Below, in pieces: positions 49,401-57,064 of a stretch of DNA of 64,000 nt. The number at the start of each line of letters is the position of its first letter. Position 1 is the first letter of the stretch. The stretch comes from Ischnura elegans. Its lineage: Eukaryota > Arthropoda > Insecta > Odonata > Coenagrionidae. Made by a program: the position numbers and the translations under genes. The notes under the pieces are model-generated. The model was not told the DNA's origin and did no database searches. It worked only from the letters and a program-made list of their open reading frames with translations. The stretch covers positions 57,429,585 through 57,493,584 of the forward strand of contig NC_060251.1 in the NCBI RefSeq assembly GCF_921293095.1, in the 5' to 3' direction.

Positions 49401-52400
49401 AATCACATCCCTTTTTCCATCACTCGGCACGTCCCTTTTTCGGTCTCTGAAGCCATCGCTGGCATCGTCCTTCAGACAATCACAACGCACGGTCACTAAC
49501 AGCGATTGAAACACCACGCTTGGTTATTAATTGAAATGTAGTTGTAAATACGGAAAGTGACGGAATAAGAGATGGAAAACGGCACGGTTGTGTGCTGTAA
49601 CTGTGTGATTCAAAAAATTATGGGTCGAGCGATTATTCTTTTCGTCCCTGAAAACCTATCGCTGGAGCTATCATTTGAGGGACAAAAAATGATCGTGTGA
49701 TTCAGGCTTAACCCTGGAAACGAGGGCTGCTACGATTTATAAATGTCTTTGGGTTCTAGTTTGGAGGTTCGTACCTTTTTGCTCGTGTATTTTTCTCGTG
49801 CCTTTTTGGAGTTTTCAGAAGTTTAAATTATTGTGACCCGTTAATGGTTTTGGCCATCGACAGACAGTACGATAGTGATTTTTTTTAAATTTCGATTGTG
49901 AACACATTATATTTTTTAGAAAGTTCGATAACGTCGATCATCACTTACATTAATATTATTAGTAGTCAATCAAATAACTGAATTTACTGTCCAATGAGGG
50001 GGTAAATGACTGAGAATGAGGAAGATTAGCAGAGGAAAGGAAAGGATTAAAGAAATCTCAACCATTTGGCTTCCACCAATATTCGGTTTCAATGCCCAAG
50101 ATCGAAATAGTAGTCAATCCATTTCATTATCGAAGTTAAGTTAATTACTTTAAACTGCCAACTAGAAAAGCTTGCTGTCTGCTAATGCTTCAGTTGTAAT
50201 TCCTGTACATTCGTTGTTTCAAAATTATTTTTGAATGGAAGTAAAAATTACGTAGCCGTTCCATGACAAATTTTACTTGCTGAGCATATCCTGATTCTTG
50301 ATTGCATGTTACTCCTCACACTCAGTAGTTCGATAACTTACGGAATGCTACTGGTAAAAACACCCCAACCGGTATTTAAAAAAATTGGACTGGCACGCTT
50401 TGATAGTGTAAAAAAACGTGTATTTACCCGGAAAATATATTGAAAGTATACCTAATTCGTCGCTTCCCCGAAAACCGGGAGGACGAGGCGTCTAAAAGGC
50501 GAGTTTTTGTACAAACAAAGTACGGATGAGAAGCGGCAGGGGGATACACTTTTTTTAGACACTTCGTGGGTAAATAAAAATACTTGGAGGCGCGGAAGAA
50601 GGGATGATGATAAGAATTTTCTCTGCAGAGACGAAACTAAAACGACTCGCCCACCTCCTCCTCTCTAGTCCCCTCTCGCGCTTCCCCCCCCCGCCCCCCG
50701 ATTTTTATCACCTTCTGAAGGAGGAGCCAGTTCTGTGTACGGCAGTAAATGCTCTTTATCTTCCCCCTTCCCGGTTTATTTCCGAGACGGCGCGCCACTC
50801 GTAAAATCTCTCCCCGAGGGCGACACGGTGCGCGTGCTGTCCTTCCTGCTCCGAAGACCCTCCTTACTGATCACTTCGCGGGGAACGGCTATCGCTCTTT
50901 TATTATGTTGGTTATTTACGCATGCAATATTCTCAGACACTCAACATCATCTCCACTCAGGTGATTTTTATGCGAAAAACCAATGGAACCGGTGTATGTA
51001 CTTCATGCGCGTATGTGGCATTTTTTCATTCTGGTGTGAGAGTGCTTCCCTTCCTATTAAATTTAGCGCCGGTATTATAATGCCTGGCTCACGCTAACCA
51101 TAGGATGATATAGCCCCGATCCTATTTTTGAATAAGGAATGAACTGCACCATTTCTTAAGGGAATCGGGTTGGTGTGGTGGCTAGATATGATTAGCTTAC
51201 GTGTGATATTTCTAATTCTGCCGCGTGAACGGAGGAGAAATGCACAAGAATTGGCGTTAGAAAAAAAATCCCCTGGACCAGGAATCCAAACACGGACCTT
51301 TGGCTTTCCCGGCCTACCAAGGATTAGTCTACCCCGTGAGCTCGAGTTCAAATCTCGGCGGTGGCGGAAAATTTTCAGAGATTGCCCGATCCCTGCTTGA
51401 ATTTTGTGTGGAGGACATTTCCAGCGCAACACTCCGTCCGTCGGATGAGACGTTAAGCCGTGGTCCCCTTGGCGCCTTTCGTTAAGAGCAGGCTAATGTC
51501 GACGCTGGGTTTCTCTCCACCCTTCCTTACCTACCCTCCTCTTACCTACTTTCCCATTACCTACCCTCCCCTCATAACGCAAATGACCTAAGCTGTCGGT
51601 CGCCTCCTCCAAATACCATACCATTATACAGCCTTCCAGTTTGCCTGGCGGTGGCTGAATGTTCTGGTTAGCTTCTGAATAAGATAACCAGGACTTTCAG
51701 CCACCTTAGTGGAATGCTGTATCAATGAGCGGGTGCTGGTTGGTTTTAGGTATTCATATTGCGTGCCAATACATACTCACTTATTAGGCTCTTCTACACA
51801 GGGGTGCAGGTAAGAATCAAGGCTAGGGAAGGTTTCGGGAGCAACTAATACCGGGGGGTCTGGGGGTATGGCATACCTGCCAGGGTAAGCGGAAGGTGTG
51901 AGGGCCCTCCGTCAGAAAAAAAAATTTAAGATAAATGGTTCAAAATGGTGAGTTTTACGGCCTTCTGAGGGATATTTTATTAATCCTTACACTATTCTAT
52001 AAGTAATACTAATCCAATTAAATAAAATAGATTAAACTTAAAAAGTTGTCTGAGCTCTAGGGGACGGGGGTTATCCCCCAAACCCCCCTCATCGCTGCTC
52101 CACTGCTTCTACATTCATTCCTTATAGACCTAATCAAAATCCACGCTTTATTTTTCGAGTGATGAAAGGCTTATTTTTTTACTTTTTATTTCATTATATT
52201 CTGTTTTTGGAAAAAGTTTTTATTTTTATTTTATTTTAATTATTTTAAAGACTTATTCGTATGTAAATTTCTATGCATGTATAATTTTTCCATTTTAAGT
52301 GCGCTTTAATTCCTTGCCATTAATAAGATGCCGTTTCCCAAAATCTCGCCTGATACAATGGAGCGGGCCCATTTGGTCCACCCAGTCCCTCTTGCGTAGC

Positions 52401-55400
52401 CATTCGGGGAATGCCTGGAGACGAACGATTTGCACGCCCACGCAGGAACTCAAGAGGTGGCAGTGAAACGCTAACCTCAGTGATTTCCTCCATTCCAATT
52501 TCAGCCCGACCCATCCCTCACCCTCGTTTGTCGAAGCAGTGGCAGGTTTGTTAAGGCGCAAGACGTGACTACCAGACTTTAGAGGGATAAAGATGGGATT
52601 TTGAACAGGGACAGAGAAACGGAGGATAGAGGACTGGGTATTGAACGAGAAACACGATGAAGAGTAGTATTTATGCTTTCGAGTTCGTCCTGGCTACGAG
52701 GTTCCTAACCGGTCACCGTATTTTATTTTTGGCTATGTTACGGGTGAGCGGTATTTTTTAGGAACGGGGACGTTTTCCGAACAACGCAGTGCGATATTGA
52801 AAACTTGGTATCAAAATTACATTACGTATGTGATATTTCTTAGTAATTAGGAAGCAAAGTTAACTACGACTTTCTTTTGGAAAAGGTGGTAAACAATAGC
52901 CTGTTGATTTTAAAGCATTATATCAACATGTATAGAAACACACACATGAGTATGCAAAACACCTACTCCTTCAGATTTAATCACAAACACTAGAAAATTT
53001 AACAACACTTTTTTAAGTACACAATAACATAAAAATTCGTTTCTTTGTTTGTTGCTAAGATATTTTAAAATAAACAAGGTTGTTCGCTAAGCTTCTAAAA
53101 GAAAGTCGCAAAAAATGCCTTCAGGGAACCATCACTCTCGCTCGACCATTTTAGTTTCGATACGAATTACTTGTTTTAAACTTACACTATTGTATTGAGT
53201 TCTTCAAATGTAAAGCAGACCCTTGTTAACGTTGTCAGTACTTCAAGTTTGAAGATTTGATCCCAGCATTTTCTTAAATGTAAAATTTTTATTTTTGATG
53301 TACAGGCGAATGTTGACAGATCTCTATTTAACATGCCATGAAAACTACGATGCAATAACTGTAGTTGAGGACGAGTTATTATTCGAGAAAAAAGACAAAA
53401 TACGACCGGTTAAGGCAGAGTGATGCGAATGCTTCTCTTGGCTTAGACAAAACAATGCGGCATTAGCGAAAATCTATTTTATGCTATGCTATCTTTAAGC
53501 CCACGAGTGGAGAAGTGCGTTTGTATTTATTCGTGTGGTTTGTCTCCTTGTGAGGCGTTGTTTTGTTTTGAACTCGCTAGTTCATAGCGTTTCTTCTCTC
53601 ATCATACTTCAGGGACATGTATAACCGATACTTTAAAAAAATTTACCATCGGACTCTCCAAACTTGCAAAAAAATTTAAAAATTAGTTCCCGTTTCGTAC
53701 CTTTCACGTACCTTTCACATGGACTTGTACATTATTTTCGTTCGGAGTAAACCCTTCGTGTTTCTGATGAGTTTAATCGTCACTGCTGCAGTAAAACAAG
53801 TGGCCACTATGCGACTGTTATGAGAGACATTTGTGCTACTGGCCAGACTACTCCTCCCTTCTTGAAGTTGGCGTTTCGGGCTGATAAAGATAGATGTAAA
53901 GTCACACAACCCTGTTCCTTTATTTTTTCCTCCTACCCTAAAATTAACTATGGAGGTTCTTTGGTGTGTAATTAGAAACGAATTTGGCCGATGGGGAAGC
54001 GGTCTTTCTATGAGAAAGGCCTAGATAGCATTGAAGGATGAGGCTCATTTCATTTTACTCGATCTCTTACCTGAGGCGGGGTCGTTCTACTACACAGAGA
54101 TCAAGCGGCTACCGATTGGGGGAGGACCGGGTTTTTTAATTAGGTTGGATCTGCATCTACTGTCCGTTTAAAAATTTTAGTGACACGAGTTGCTGAGGTT
54201 TTGTCCTGGAAAAACGGTGAATGCACAAGGAAAAAATTATTTCAGTAGATCCAGGCATGATATATTGGAAGCTGGACTTATTGGTATAAAAGGCAGTTGC
54301 ACTTTACGAAAATTATTTAATGCGAACAGCATCCTTCGACTCACAGAGCCATCATCCCCGTCAAGGGTGGAATCTAATCCGTGTTCATAGATCAAAATTG
54401 GTTTTCGTGTAGTGAGTTTTTTTTTCTTTCTAATGTATCATGGATTGTAAGTTCTAAGGCAAGTGCTGTGCCAAATGATGGCTCTGCGATCCGAAACTCG
54501 TCGTACGCATTAAATAATTGTGGAAAACAGTAAATACCTTGATTTAAAAAAATATTCATCAGAATGATTGTTCATATTACTTATTTTATATGGTTGGGTC
54601 GAATATTTTTTCGAAATTTGACCTTTTCCAGTCAAGATTGAAAAATGAGTACCGTACTGCCGTTGTGGAAGGTGTAATTTTGGTGGCGTGAAACTTCATT
54701 TTCGTCTCGTATAAGACAACGTCCTTTCGATTAGAAGGAATTATATTATTTCTTGTGTAATGACATTTTTTCGAAATAAAATGACCATTAATTTCTTAGT
54801 TATTAAACTGTAAATAGCAAAGAAGTTAATCCGGCCTCAATGTAAAACTCGGAAGAAGACCCTCCCGACCCCCAGTCTATGCCTTCTTCCCTGGGGAATC
54901 GCTGCCTCGGCATCTCACAGTTTAGTTTTTAATTATAAAAAACCAGATTGATCATCCTCTGTCTTCTGAGTTATTTTCACGTATTGTCATTACAATCCTT
55001 CTACTCTTGCTGATAGTTTTTTTCGTGACTGATCGATGTCGGAGATGAGCTTAAAAACTGGAGTGTTTAGGAGTTGAATTTTCATCCCACTTGCGCTCTT
55101 TTCCCCACTAAATTCTAGTGCTAAGCATCACTCATGCACACGTACAGTTAGCCTCGAAAGTAAGAGTGCACCTCCAGTGAGTTGTTAGAGGAACATTTAA
55201 TTTAAAATTCACATATTTAATTAGGAGTATGATTTTTACAATGTCCACTATTTTAAGATTTCAAGTAATGATACTTTGCGCTTTTCCACCTGAATTTATT
55301 CCATATGTGTTTACATGTTTCACTGTCCTGCAGAATCGTCAGGACTGAGTCATGATGATGATGCTGAGTACCCATTGATGATGAATCTTGAGTCCCAATG

Positions 55401-57064
55401 ATTCTGCAGTGCAGTGAAACATGTTAACTCCTTTGATATAAATAATAATGTGGAAGAGAGAAATTAATCTTACAATGAATTTCCTCAATATTTCAATCTC
55501 TTCCATTCATCTCAACTTCCCCTTTTTTATTGAAATAGGAATTATGTCTGACAAAATTAATACCTAATATTTTGGTATTTATATTGAAATTTTCATGGCA
55601 TAGGGCGCTGTAAGCTTTTAAATTTTTTTTTTTAAACTTGTATCGATTATTCGAGTTCTAGGATAGATCGAATTTTGTATCCAGTTTCTTCAGTTTTGAA
55701 TTTTGCTAGATCCCCATAATTTAATTCTTGTACGGCGGATCTTTCTAGAAAATCACAAGAAGCGGAACTGTCCATCCAACTGAACATGTTGAGTGAATTT
55801 CAAGCTCCATCAAGCGTGGAATTTAATCCGTGGTCACAGATCAAAAGCGGTTTTCGTGTTGTGAGATTTTCTTTCCAATGAATCATGGATTGAAAGAGCT
55901 AAGCCTAAAGGAATGTTAAGAGATGGGTAGAGGGTCTTACTAGATACAATCAATGAGTGTCATACGGAGGGATAGGGGAAATAAAAAAGTGTCAGCACCC
56001 ATGAACAGAAAAAGATAGCTCTAAAGAGGTTTTCGGGGTTCCACGTCAACAAGTATACGCTATTTCGTAACCAGCATCTAGTAATCGACATCTGTTAAAC
56101 GGACAGTTCGTAACCACGACATCTCGGAATCACAACAAATGGTAACCAGACAATTCGTCACTGACCATTTCGTAAACGCGACTGTTCGTATAACGTCGTG
56201 ATGAAATCAACTCTTGAAAAATATGAGAAATATTAGTACTCAAACAACAAAGTGTGCAAAAGTAACTTAAGCTTGCGAATATCAGAATGTTTTCCATCCT
56301 CTGAACACGTTTTTGGTAATGTTTTTGACTTTATCATTGTCCTAAACGTTTATTAATTTTTTTATTTGATCCACTGAAGCCGAATTTCTGTTATTTTTAC
56401 TTAATATTTGCCAGATTATTTTATACTATCAAAGTTTTTAAACAGTGGAATGTTTATTAAAATAAATTTTATTGAATGAGCTGTTAATGAATGACTTCGA
56501 GCCGCTAAAGCCGAATTTGATATTAATTTTACCATACAGTCAGTTACGTATTGTCTGGTTACCAATTGTCGCGGTGGCGAGATGTCGGTTACGAAATAGC
56601 CGTTTACGGATTGACGTGACACCGTTATGGGGCAGTAGACACAGTTGGTTAGTGATGGTAATATTTTTTATGAAAGAAGTTGTAACAAATCAGCAATTTA
56701 CCATAAGGGCTATACGCAAATGAAATGACAGTTGATATTAATGTGATATTTACATAGTTGACCTCCTGAAAAGACTTGGACTTTCATTGATTCTAGAAAA
56801 CCGTGAAATGCTTTGGAAAATAGTCGATCTTGAAAAATCATATTACTTTTGATTTTCAATAAGTCAAATTATAATACATGAGTTTTCACTTCTATGAGAT
56901 AGCTTTACTGAATTCAATTTTTTCACAAGTTAAAAAGTAATACAACTTTGAACGTTTCTTCATTGGAGTGGTATTGATAAGCAGGAAGATCGGGTCACTG
57001 TACCATCACGACATTTCCGCTTTACTCACCGGCATGATTTTTCCGGTTATATCGTGGCAGCCAC
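28142..57064 (-). CDS. Fras1: FRAS1/FREM-family extracellular matrix protein, 5'-partial
   Basis: FRAS1/FREM proteins form basement-membrane complexes that anchor epithelium. Seventeen coding exons (listed singly) join with unbroken phase into about 1,531 residues. The order is: a complete VWC domain (about 1-66) and a half VWC; about five CSPG repeats (136-720); a Ser/Thr/Pro linker (about 725-800); and the FRAS/FREM C-terminal module. That module has GWEVSVPVDS, IPHSDGMVPLVST, YRAHHLCSNL, DYSGEYLARLLPC, YLCSGKDGYVPVYDPTG, KGPQYGCIQP, and GVDGFAMKVDPLYRI. It is followed by RTRSKR (furin-type), a transmembrane helix (28280-28333) and a ~46-residue tail. VWC points to FRAS1 rather than FREM1-3. 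Vertebrate FRAS1 (about 4,000 residues) also has about 14 furin-like repeats, 12 CSPG repeats and 5 Calx-beta domains; here the first and last groups are absent. No signal-peptide exon was found. Family identity is secure; orthology is inferred. Confidence 0.92.
29175..29745 (+). pseudogene. CR1/jockey-type LINE reverse-transcriptase tail
   Basis: It encodes DEVRYLGVTITSNLLW, then after a stop LVRPHLEYAASVWDPV, NKIPRKAARFVKNRHG, MLSELDWETLETRRLRDR, and after another stop NPRAIKDFNK. This is the conserved order at the C-terminus of CR1/jockey-type non-LTR retrotransposon ORF2. Two or more stops make it a relic. It lies in the last intron of the Fras1-like gene in opposite orientation. Confidence 0.82.
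30222..30398 (-). CDS. Fras1: Fras1-like exon c16
   Basis: Acceptor tttaag. The donor is GC (acag|gcaagt) rather than GT. It encodes ILNHTGVDGFAMKVDPLYRI and SGNQWYIQ. Phase 0 at both ends. Confidence 0.92.
30675..30868 (-). mobile_element. tRNA-derived SINE family A, copy 2
   Basis: Read on the minus strand it starts ggccggcctcggttgcgg, then 'gtcccgcctgggtaa', 'cctatccagggcatggttg', and an AAATAAATAAAT tail. It lies in a Fras1-like intron. Confidence 0.8.
30912..31151 (-). CDS. Fras1: Fras1-like exon c15
   Basis: Acceptor tttcag, donor gtaagc. It encodes HPSQDLSSAYKLSIQRLYLC, GKDGYVPVYDPTGEIY and GPQYGCIQPSRNLEHRFLL, the most conserved block of the FRAS/FREM C-terminus. Phase 0. Confidence 0.95.
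31480..31640 (+). pseudogene. LINE ORF2 extreme C-terminal relic
   Basis: The frame contains LSFFPRTIKDGNGV, the 'FFPRTIxxWN' tail typical of CR1-like reverse-transcriptase ORFs. A more decayed copy of the same tail occurs at 60885-60990. Confidence 0.55.
31964..32251 (-). mobile_element. hAT MITE family A, copy 2
   Basis: It lies in inverse orientation to the copies at 19482, 51799 and 61255. The plus-strand left end is CAGTGGCGCAACGAGG and the right end is the inverse of CAGGGGCGCAGCCAAG. It has a perfect 8-bp duplication CTCTGGAC at 31956-31963 and 32252-32259. Confidence 0.88.
32598..33086 (-). CDS. Fras1: Fras1-like exon c14
   Basis: Acceptor ctccag, donor gtaagt. It encodes LTLDFTTATLFRGRF, SWRATSDMALEDYSGEYLAR and PITYSLETEFLLSKRP, matching 'LWRATSSYNRKDYSGEYTIY' and 'VYSLNTEFQL' of FREM2. 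It is markedly richer in GC than its neighbours. 163 codons, phase 0. Confidence 0.93.
33187..33211. repeat. C25 homopolymer
   Basis: A run of 25 C lies 100 bp upstream (gene sense) of exon c14. It is probably length-polymorphic and error-prone in assembly. Confidence 0.85.
33292..33421. mobile_element. 130-bp palindromic foldback element
   Basis: TTTGAAAAAGCACGACCCGG at the left is matched by its inverse at 33397-33421. The interior is also inverted (ATAGTT..ATCGTCAGAT against ATCTGACGAT..AACTAT). The whole unit folds on itself. Confidence 0.65.
33670..33890 (+). repeat. dispersed repeat, copy 1
   Basis: It shares 'caaatgcccca', 'gaggcagtt', 'caacac' and 'gtatgaatcagt' blocks in the same order with 48255-49030. 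No ends or coding content are identified. Confidence 0.55.
34274..34462 (-). CDS. Fras1: Fras1-like exon c13
   Basis: Acceptor tttag, donor gtacgt. It encodes FKVPLYVSYVLTSSPSKW and HETDMEFSMEYSPLLWKQGI, matching 'VHVPLYVSYIYVTAPRGW' and 'TEMEFSFFYDTVLW' of FREM2. Phase 0 at both ends. Confidence 0.92.
35100..35555. mobile_element. hAT-like MITE in Fras1-like intron
   Basis: The left end is CAAGGGTCTTCAACCCCCGG followed by 'ccctcgggccgcatgcg'. The right end read inward is GAGGGGTCTTCAAGC. This 'GGTCTTCAA..GGCC' style is common at hAT ends. Flanks atctagtg and attaagta match at 5 of 8. A hairpin with ~20-bp arms (AAAGAAGGCTATTCG) sits inside at 35200-35319. Confidence 0.6.
35627..36673 (-). 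CDS. Fras1: Fras1-like exon c12 (linker and C-terminal module)
   Basis: This is a 349-codon exon with acceptor catgcag and donor gtgagt. It opens VTDGTFHDRGKIVIEI, closing CSPG repeat 5. A Ser/Thr/Pro stretch of about 75 residues follows, where vertebrate FRAS1 has Calx-beta domains. Then come RYGWEVSVPVDS, LSIPHSDGMVPLVST, MYRAHHLCSNLIPGRSF and YEYLDLDACTWHFEAW. These are blocks of the conserved FRAS/FREM C-terminal module. It ends in phase 0. Confidence 0.93.
36805..37018. mobile_element. foldback family (ACCATGGTTTCGACA), copy 1
   Basis: An imperfect palindrome around 36827-36937 (ACCATGGTTTCGACA..GGTGATGAAACA and inverse) is followed by a tail 'aaattgccattgttgtttta ... ccacgtcaaa' shared with 43930-44190. 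Confidence 0.5.
37247..37404 (-). CDS. Fras1: Fras1-like exon c11 (CSPG repeat 5)
   Basis: Acceptor ttgcag, donor gtttgt. It encodes TNDTLVYKDILQGLVSYSAV and KDKDDIVALT. It ends in phase 0. Confidence 0.87.
37657..37810 (-). CDS. Fras1: Fras1-like exon c10 (CSPG repeat 5 start)
   Basis: Acceptor gccag, donor gtacct. It encodes LQNDEPPRIITNTLHVESG and HIEDADTDPASLLVTITQPP. It ends in phase 1. Confidence 0.88.
38218..38393 (-). CDS. Fras1: Fras1-like exon c9 (CSPG repeat 4 end)
   Basis: Acceptor ttccag, donor gtaagg. It encodes VESFSVEEFLKGKVSYEQSY and LLFRVTDGVQSSSLSRLNIS. It ends in phase 0. Confidence 0.9.
39315..39478. repeat. inverted ~58-bp arms, Penelope-like tail
   Basis: The arms GAAGTCTTCTCGGGTTTTCC and inverse extend through 'ccgggtgtgttga' and 'cgtttcaatggc', with a ~47-bp spacer. 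The right arm contains 'gaaacgtcggcc' and 'acccggtggaaaacccgaga', text typical of the region after the GIY-YIG ORF in Penelope-like elements. It starts 27 bp past the donor of exon c8. Confidence 0.55.
39505..39993 (-). CDS. Fras1: Fras1-like exon c8 (CSPG repeats 3-4)
   Basis: Acceptor cgacag, donor gtaact. It encodes GFYTLTSMPSYGKMI, SSQDVEDGKLLYRAADEIGL, VRLEISVLPVDDQPPNVAV and ISKQPYFGRITVDRG. 'LPVDDQPP' is the usual CSPG boundary. It ends in phase 1. Penelope-like fragments lie on both sides. Confidence 0.93.
40085..40386 (+). pseudogene. Penelope-like GIY-YIG endonuclease, C-terminal fragment
   Basis: The frame is open to a stop at 40384-40386. It contains RLEEHERAIRLGQ, KSAGAENAALGHTID, RLVREAIEV, NFNRDTDIKISRTWQPVI, the standard end of Penelope-like element ORFs. 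The N-terminal CxCGKxYIG part is missing, so it is truncated. It lies antisense in the intron just upstream of exon c8. Confidence 0.8.
40536..40793. mobile_element. hAT MITE, CAGGGCCGGA ends
   Basis: The ends are CAGGGCCGGAATTT and, inward, CAGGGCCGGATTT. Flanks actctacc and attcttcc match at 6 of 8. It lies in a Fras1-like intron. Confidence 0.8.
41123..41326 (-). CDS. Fras1: Fras1-like exon c7 (CSPG repeat 2 end)
   Basis: Acceptor attcag, donor gtgagt. It encodes GFEFGVSELADSSMLYAHDG, then DAIEILATDGWGEATNLYI and the start of repeat 3 (PQPLVILEG). It ends in phase 1. Confidence 0.9.
42325..42575 (-). pseudogene. mariner-like transposase, C-terminal fragment
   Basis: The minus strand encodes, across one frameshift, a DFFL/WGYIKS block (the third catalytic Asp region of Tc1/mariner-related transposases). 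It then encodes VNEAMSVIQNVMLTNVWTEV and EYRLGICRATKGAHVEIY, the conserved end of the family common in arthropods. The frameshift and lack of upstream domains show a relic. The same C-terminus occurs at 59720-59983. Confidence 0.7.
42735..42876 (-). CDS. Fras1: Fras1-like exon c6 (CSPG repeat 2)
   Basis: Acceptor tttag, donor gtaagt. It encodes GGSLEITKRQLEVES and IIIDPPMHGSLKF, matching the CSPG 'L..t..Pp.hG.l' turn. It ends in phase 1. Confidence 0.88.
43241..43495 (+). pseudogene. LINE ORF2 C-terminal fragment, best copy
   Basis: It is open for 84 codons: RRDNLVMRYDGLMKTIVEG, GRKGKGRPRRSYIGQVVEDI, CRAASNQS and stop. This 'LLKTIxEGxxEGkrgrGRPR' tail is typical of insect endonuclease/reverse-transcriptase LINEs. 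Only the 3' end is present. Decayed relatives lie at 305-415 and 1885-2125. Confidence 0.72.
43590..43817 (-). CDS. Fras1: Fras1-like exon c5 (CSPG repeat 1 end)
   Basis: Acceptor acaag, donor gtaagt. It encodes VTSFTQEDLVDKKLVYV, the typical 'F tq.dl..g.v.Y' CSPG segment, then FCFPFSVWKYPE. Phase 0 at both ends. Confidence 0.88.
43930..44190. mobile_element. foldback family (ACCATGGTTTCGACA), copy 2
   Basis: The ~52-bp arms 43932-43983 and 44092-44145 are inverse and about 85% alike (aaatggtaatttcccc ... gaccatggttt). The tail to 'ccacgtcaaa' is shared with 36805-37018. Confidence 0.6.
44233..44577. repeat. tandem duplication of a ~170-bp repeat
   Basis: Units 44233-44410 and 44417-44577 align along their length, each ending 'ggatccgcccctg' or 'agatccgcccctg'. 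Unit 1 has a run of 13 C near 44372. The end resembles one terminus of an hAT-type MITE. Confidence 0.65.
45467..45619 (-). CDS. Fras1: Fras1-like exon c4 (CSPG repeat 1 start)
   Basis: Acceptor ctcaag, donor gtaaaa. It encodes VIAGQPETISTHHLSF ... APQEGRLIIV, the opening of a CSPG repeat (an 'ItsxxL' then 'P..G.L' pattern). 51 codons, phase 0 at both ends. Confidence 0.85.
45620..46694. other. Fras1-like intron c3-c4, left part, nothing recognised
   Basis: This is AT-rich intron. I looked for furin-like or VWC exons between c3 and c4 and saw none. The phase of c3 and c4 already fits. Confidence 0.5.
46695..46960. mobile_element. hAT MITE in Fras1-like intron
   Basis: The left end is CGGGGATGCCGAC. 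The right end read inward is CAGTGGCGCCGAC. It has a perfect 8-bp duplication CAAAATAA at 46687-46694 and 46961-46968. Confidence 0.82.
47267..47472 (-). CDS. Fras1: Fras1-like exon c3 (half VWC and spacer)
   Basis: Acceptor taatag, donor gtgagt. It encodes GTCKHGGKLHESGSSW and EKCTCENGTTTC, the front half of a second VWC without its CC..C end. An acidic stretch, DERNKFSDPNDVLADEPQD, follows. It ends in phase 0. Confidence 0.85.
47512..47721 (+). mobile_element. tRNA-derived SINE family A, copy 3
   Basis: It has aggtggcggcggggtaaagt, a B-box GGGTCGAGTCC at 47567-47577, 'ctatccagggcacggttg' and an AAATAAATAAAT tail. It begins 40 bp upstream (gene sense) of exon c3. Confidence 0.8.
48255..49030 (+). 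repeat. dispersed repeat, copy 2, interrupted
   Basis: The left part (48255-48425) and right part (48955-49030) match the copy at 33670-33890. About 525 bp of AT-rich sequence separates them. 'gtcgtatct(t/c)gtctt' occurs on both sides of that insertion. Confidence 0.45.
49060..49222 (-). CDS. Fras1: Fras1-like exon c2 (VWC body)
   Basis: Acceptor ccacag, donor gtaagt. It encodes NGWVWQRDPCVRCVCRQGK and LTECCSTC with the VWC cysteine spacing CxxCxC ... CC..C. It ends in phase 1, completing a Gly with c3. Confidence 0.9.
49223..51169. other. Fras1-like intron c1-c2, nothing recognised
   Basis: This is the left part of the 7.8-kb intron. A C/G-rich patch at 50600-50900 has open frames without recognisable motifs. 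Confidence 0.45.
51170..51640 (+). mobile_element. SINE with a conserved-core-like block
   Basis: The B-box GAGTTCAAATCTC lies at 51344-51356. It is followed by 'gtcggatgagacgttaagcc', 'gtggtccccttggcgcct' and a C/T-rich tail with 'cttacctacc' repeats. The middle block resembles the highly conserved central domains of ancient metazoan SINEs, an impression not tested by alignment. Confidence 0.5.
51799..52105 (+). mobile_element. hAT MITE family A, copy 3
   Basis: The left end is CAGGGGTGCAGGTAAG. The right end read inward is CAGTGGAGCAGCGATG. It has a perfect 8-bp duplication CTTCTACA at 51791-51798 and 52106-52113. Confidence 0.88.
52106..55313. other. Fras1-like intron c1-c2, unassigned
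   Basis: This is 3.2 kb of AT-rich intron with scattered short open frames. I recognise no exon, RNA gene or element ends. Confidence 0.45.
55314..55423. repeat. 110-bp hairpin with ~33-bp arms
   Basis: CATGTTTCACTG..CTGCAGAATC and its inverse flank a loop rich in 'gatgatga'. Confidence 0.55.
56037..56623. mobile_element. 587-bp TIR element with TTCGTAACC arrays
   Basis: The ends are GGTTCCACGTCAA and, inward from the right, GGTGTCACGTCAA. Both arms then carry several spaced copies of TTTCGTAACC or GGTAACCAGACA. No coding region is recognised. It lies 400 bp left of exon c1. Confidence 0.6.
57030..57064 (-). CDS. Fras1: Fras1-like exon c1, 35-nt microexon (VWC start)
   Basis: Acceptor tttcag, donor gtgagt. 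Read in the third frame it encodes GCHDITGKIMP. Spliced in phase 0 to c2 it gives the VWC opening 'GC...G...P-NGWVWQRDPC'. The preceding exon must end with one base of a split codon and was not found. Confidence 0.7.
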
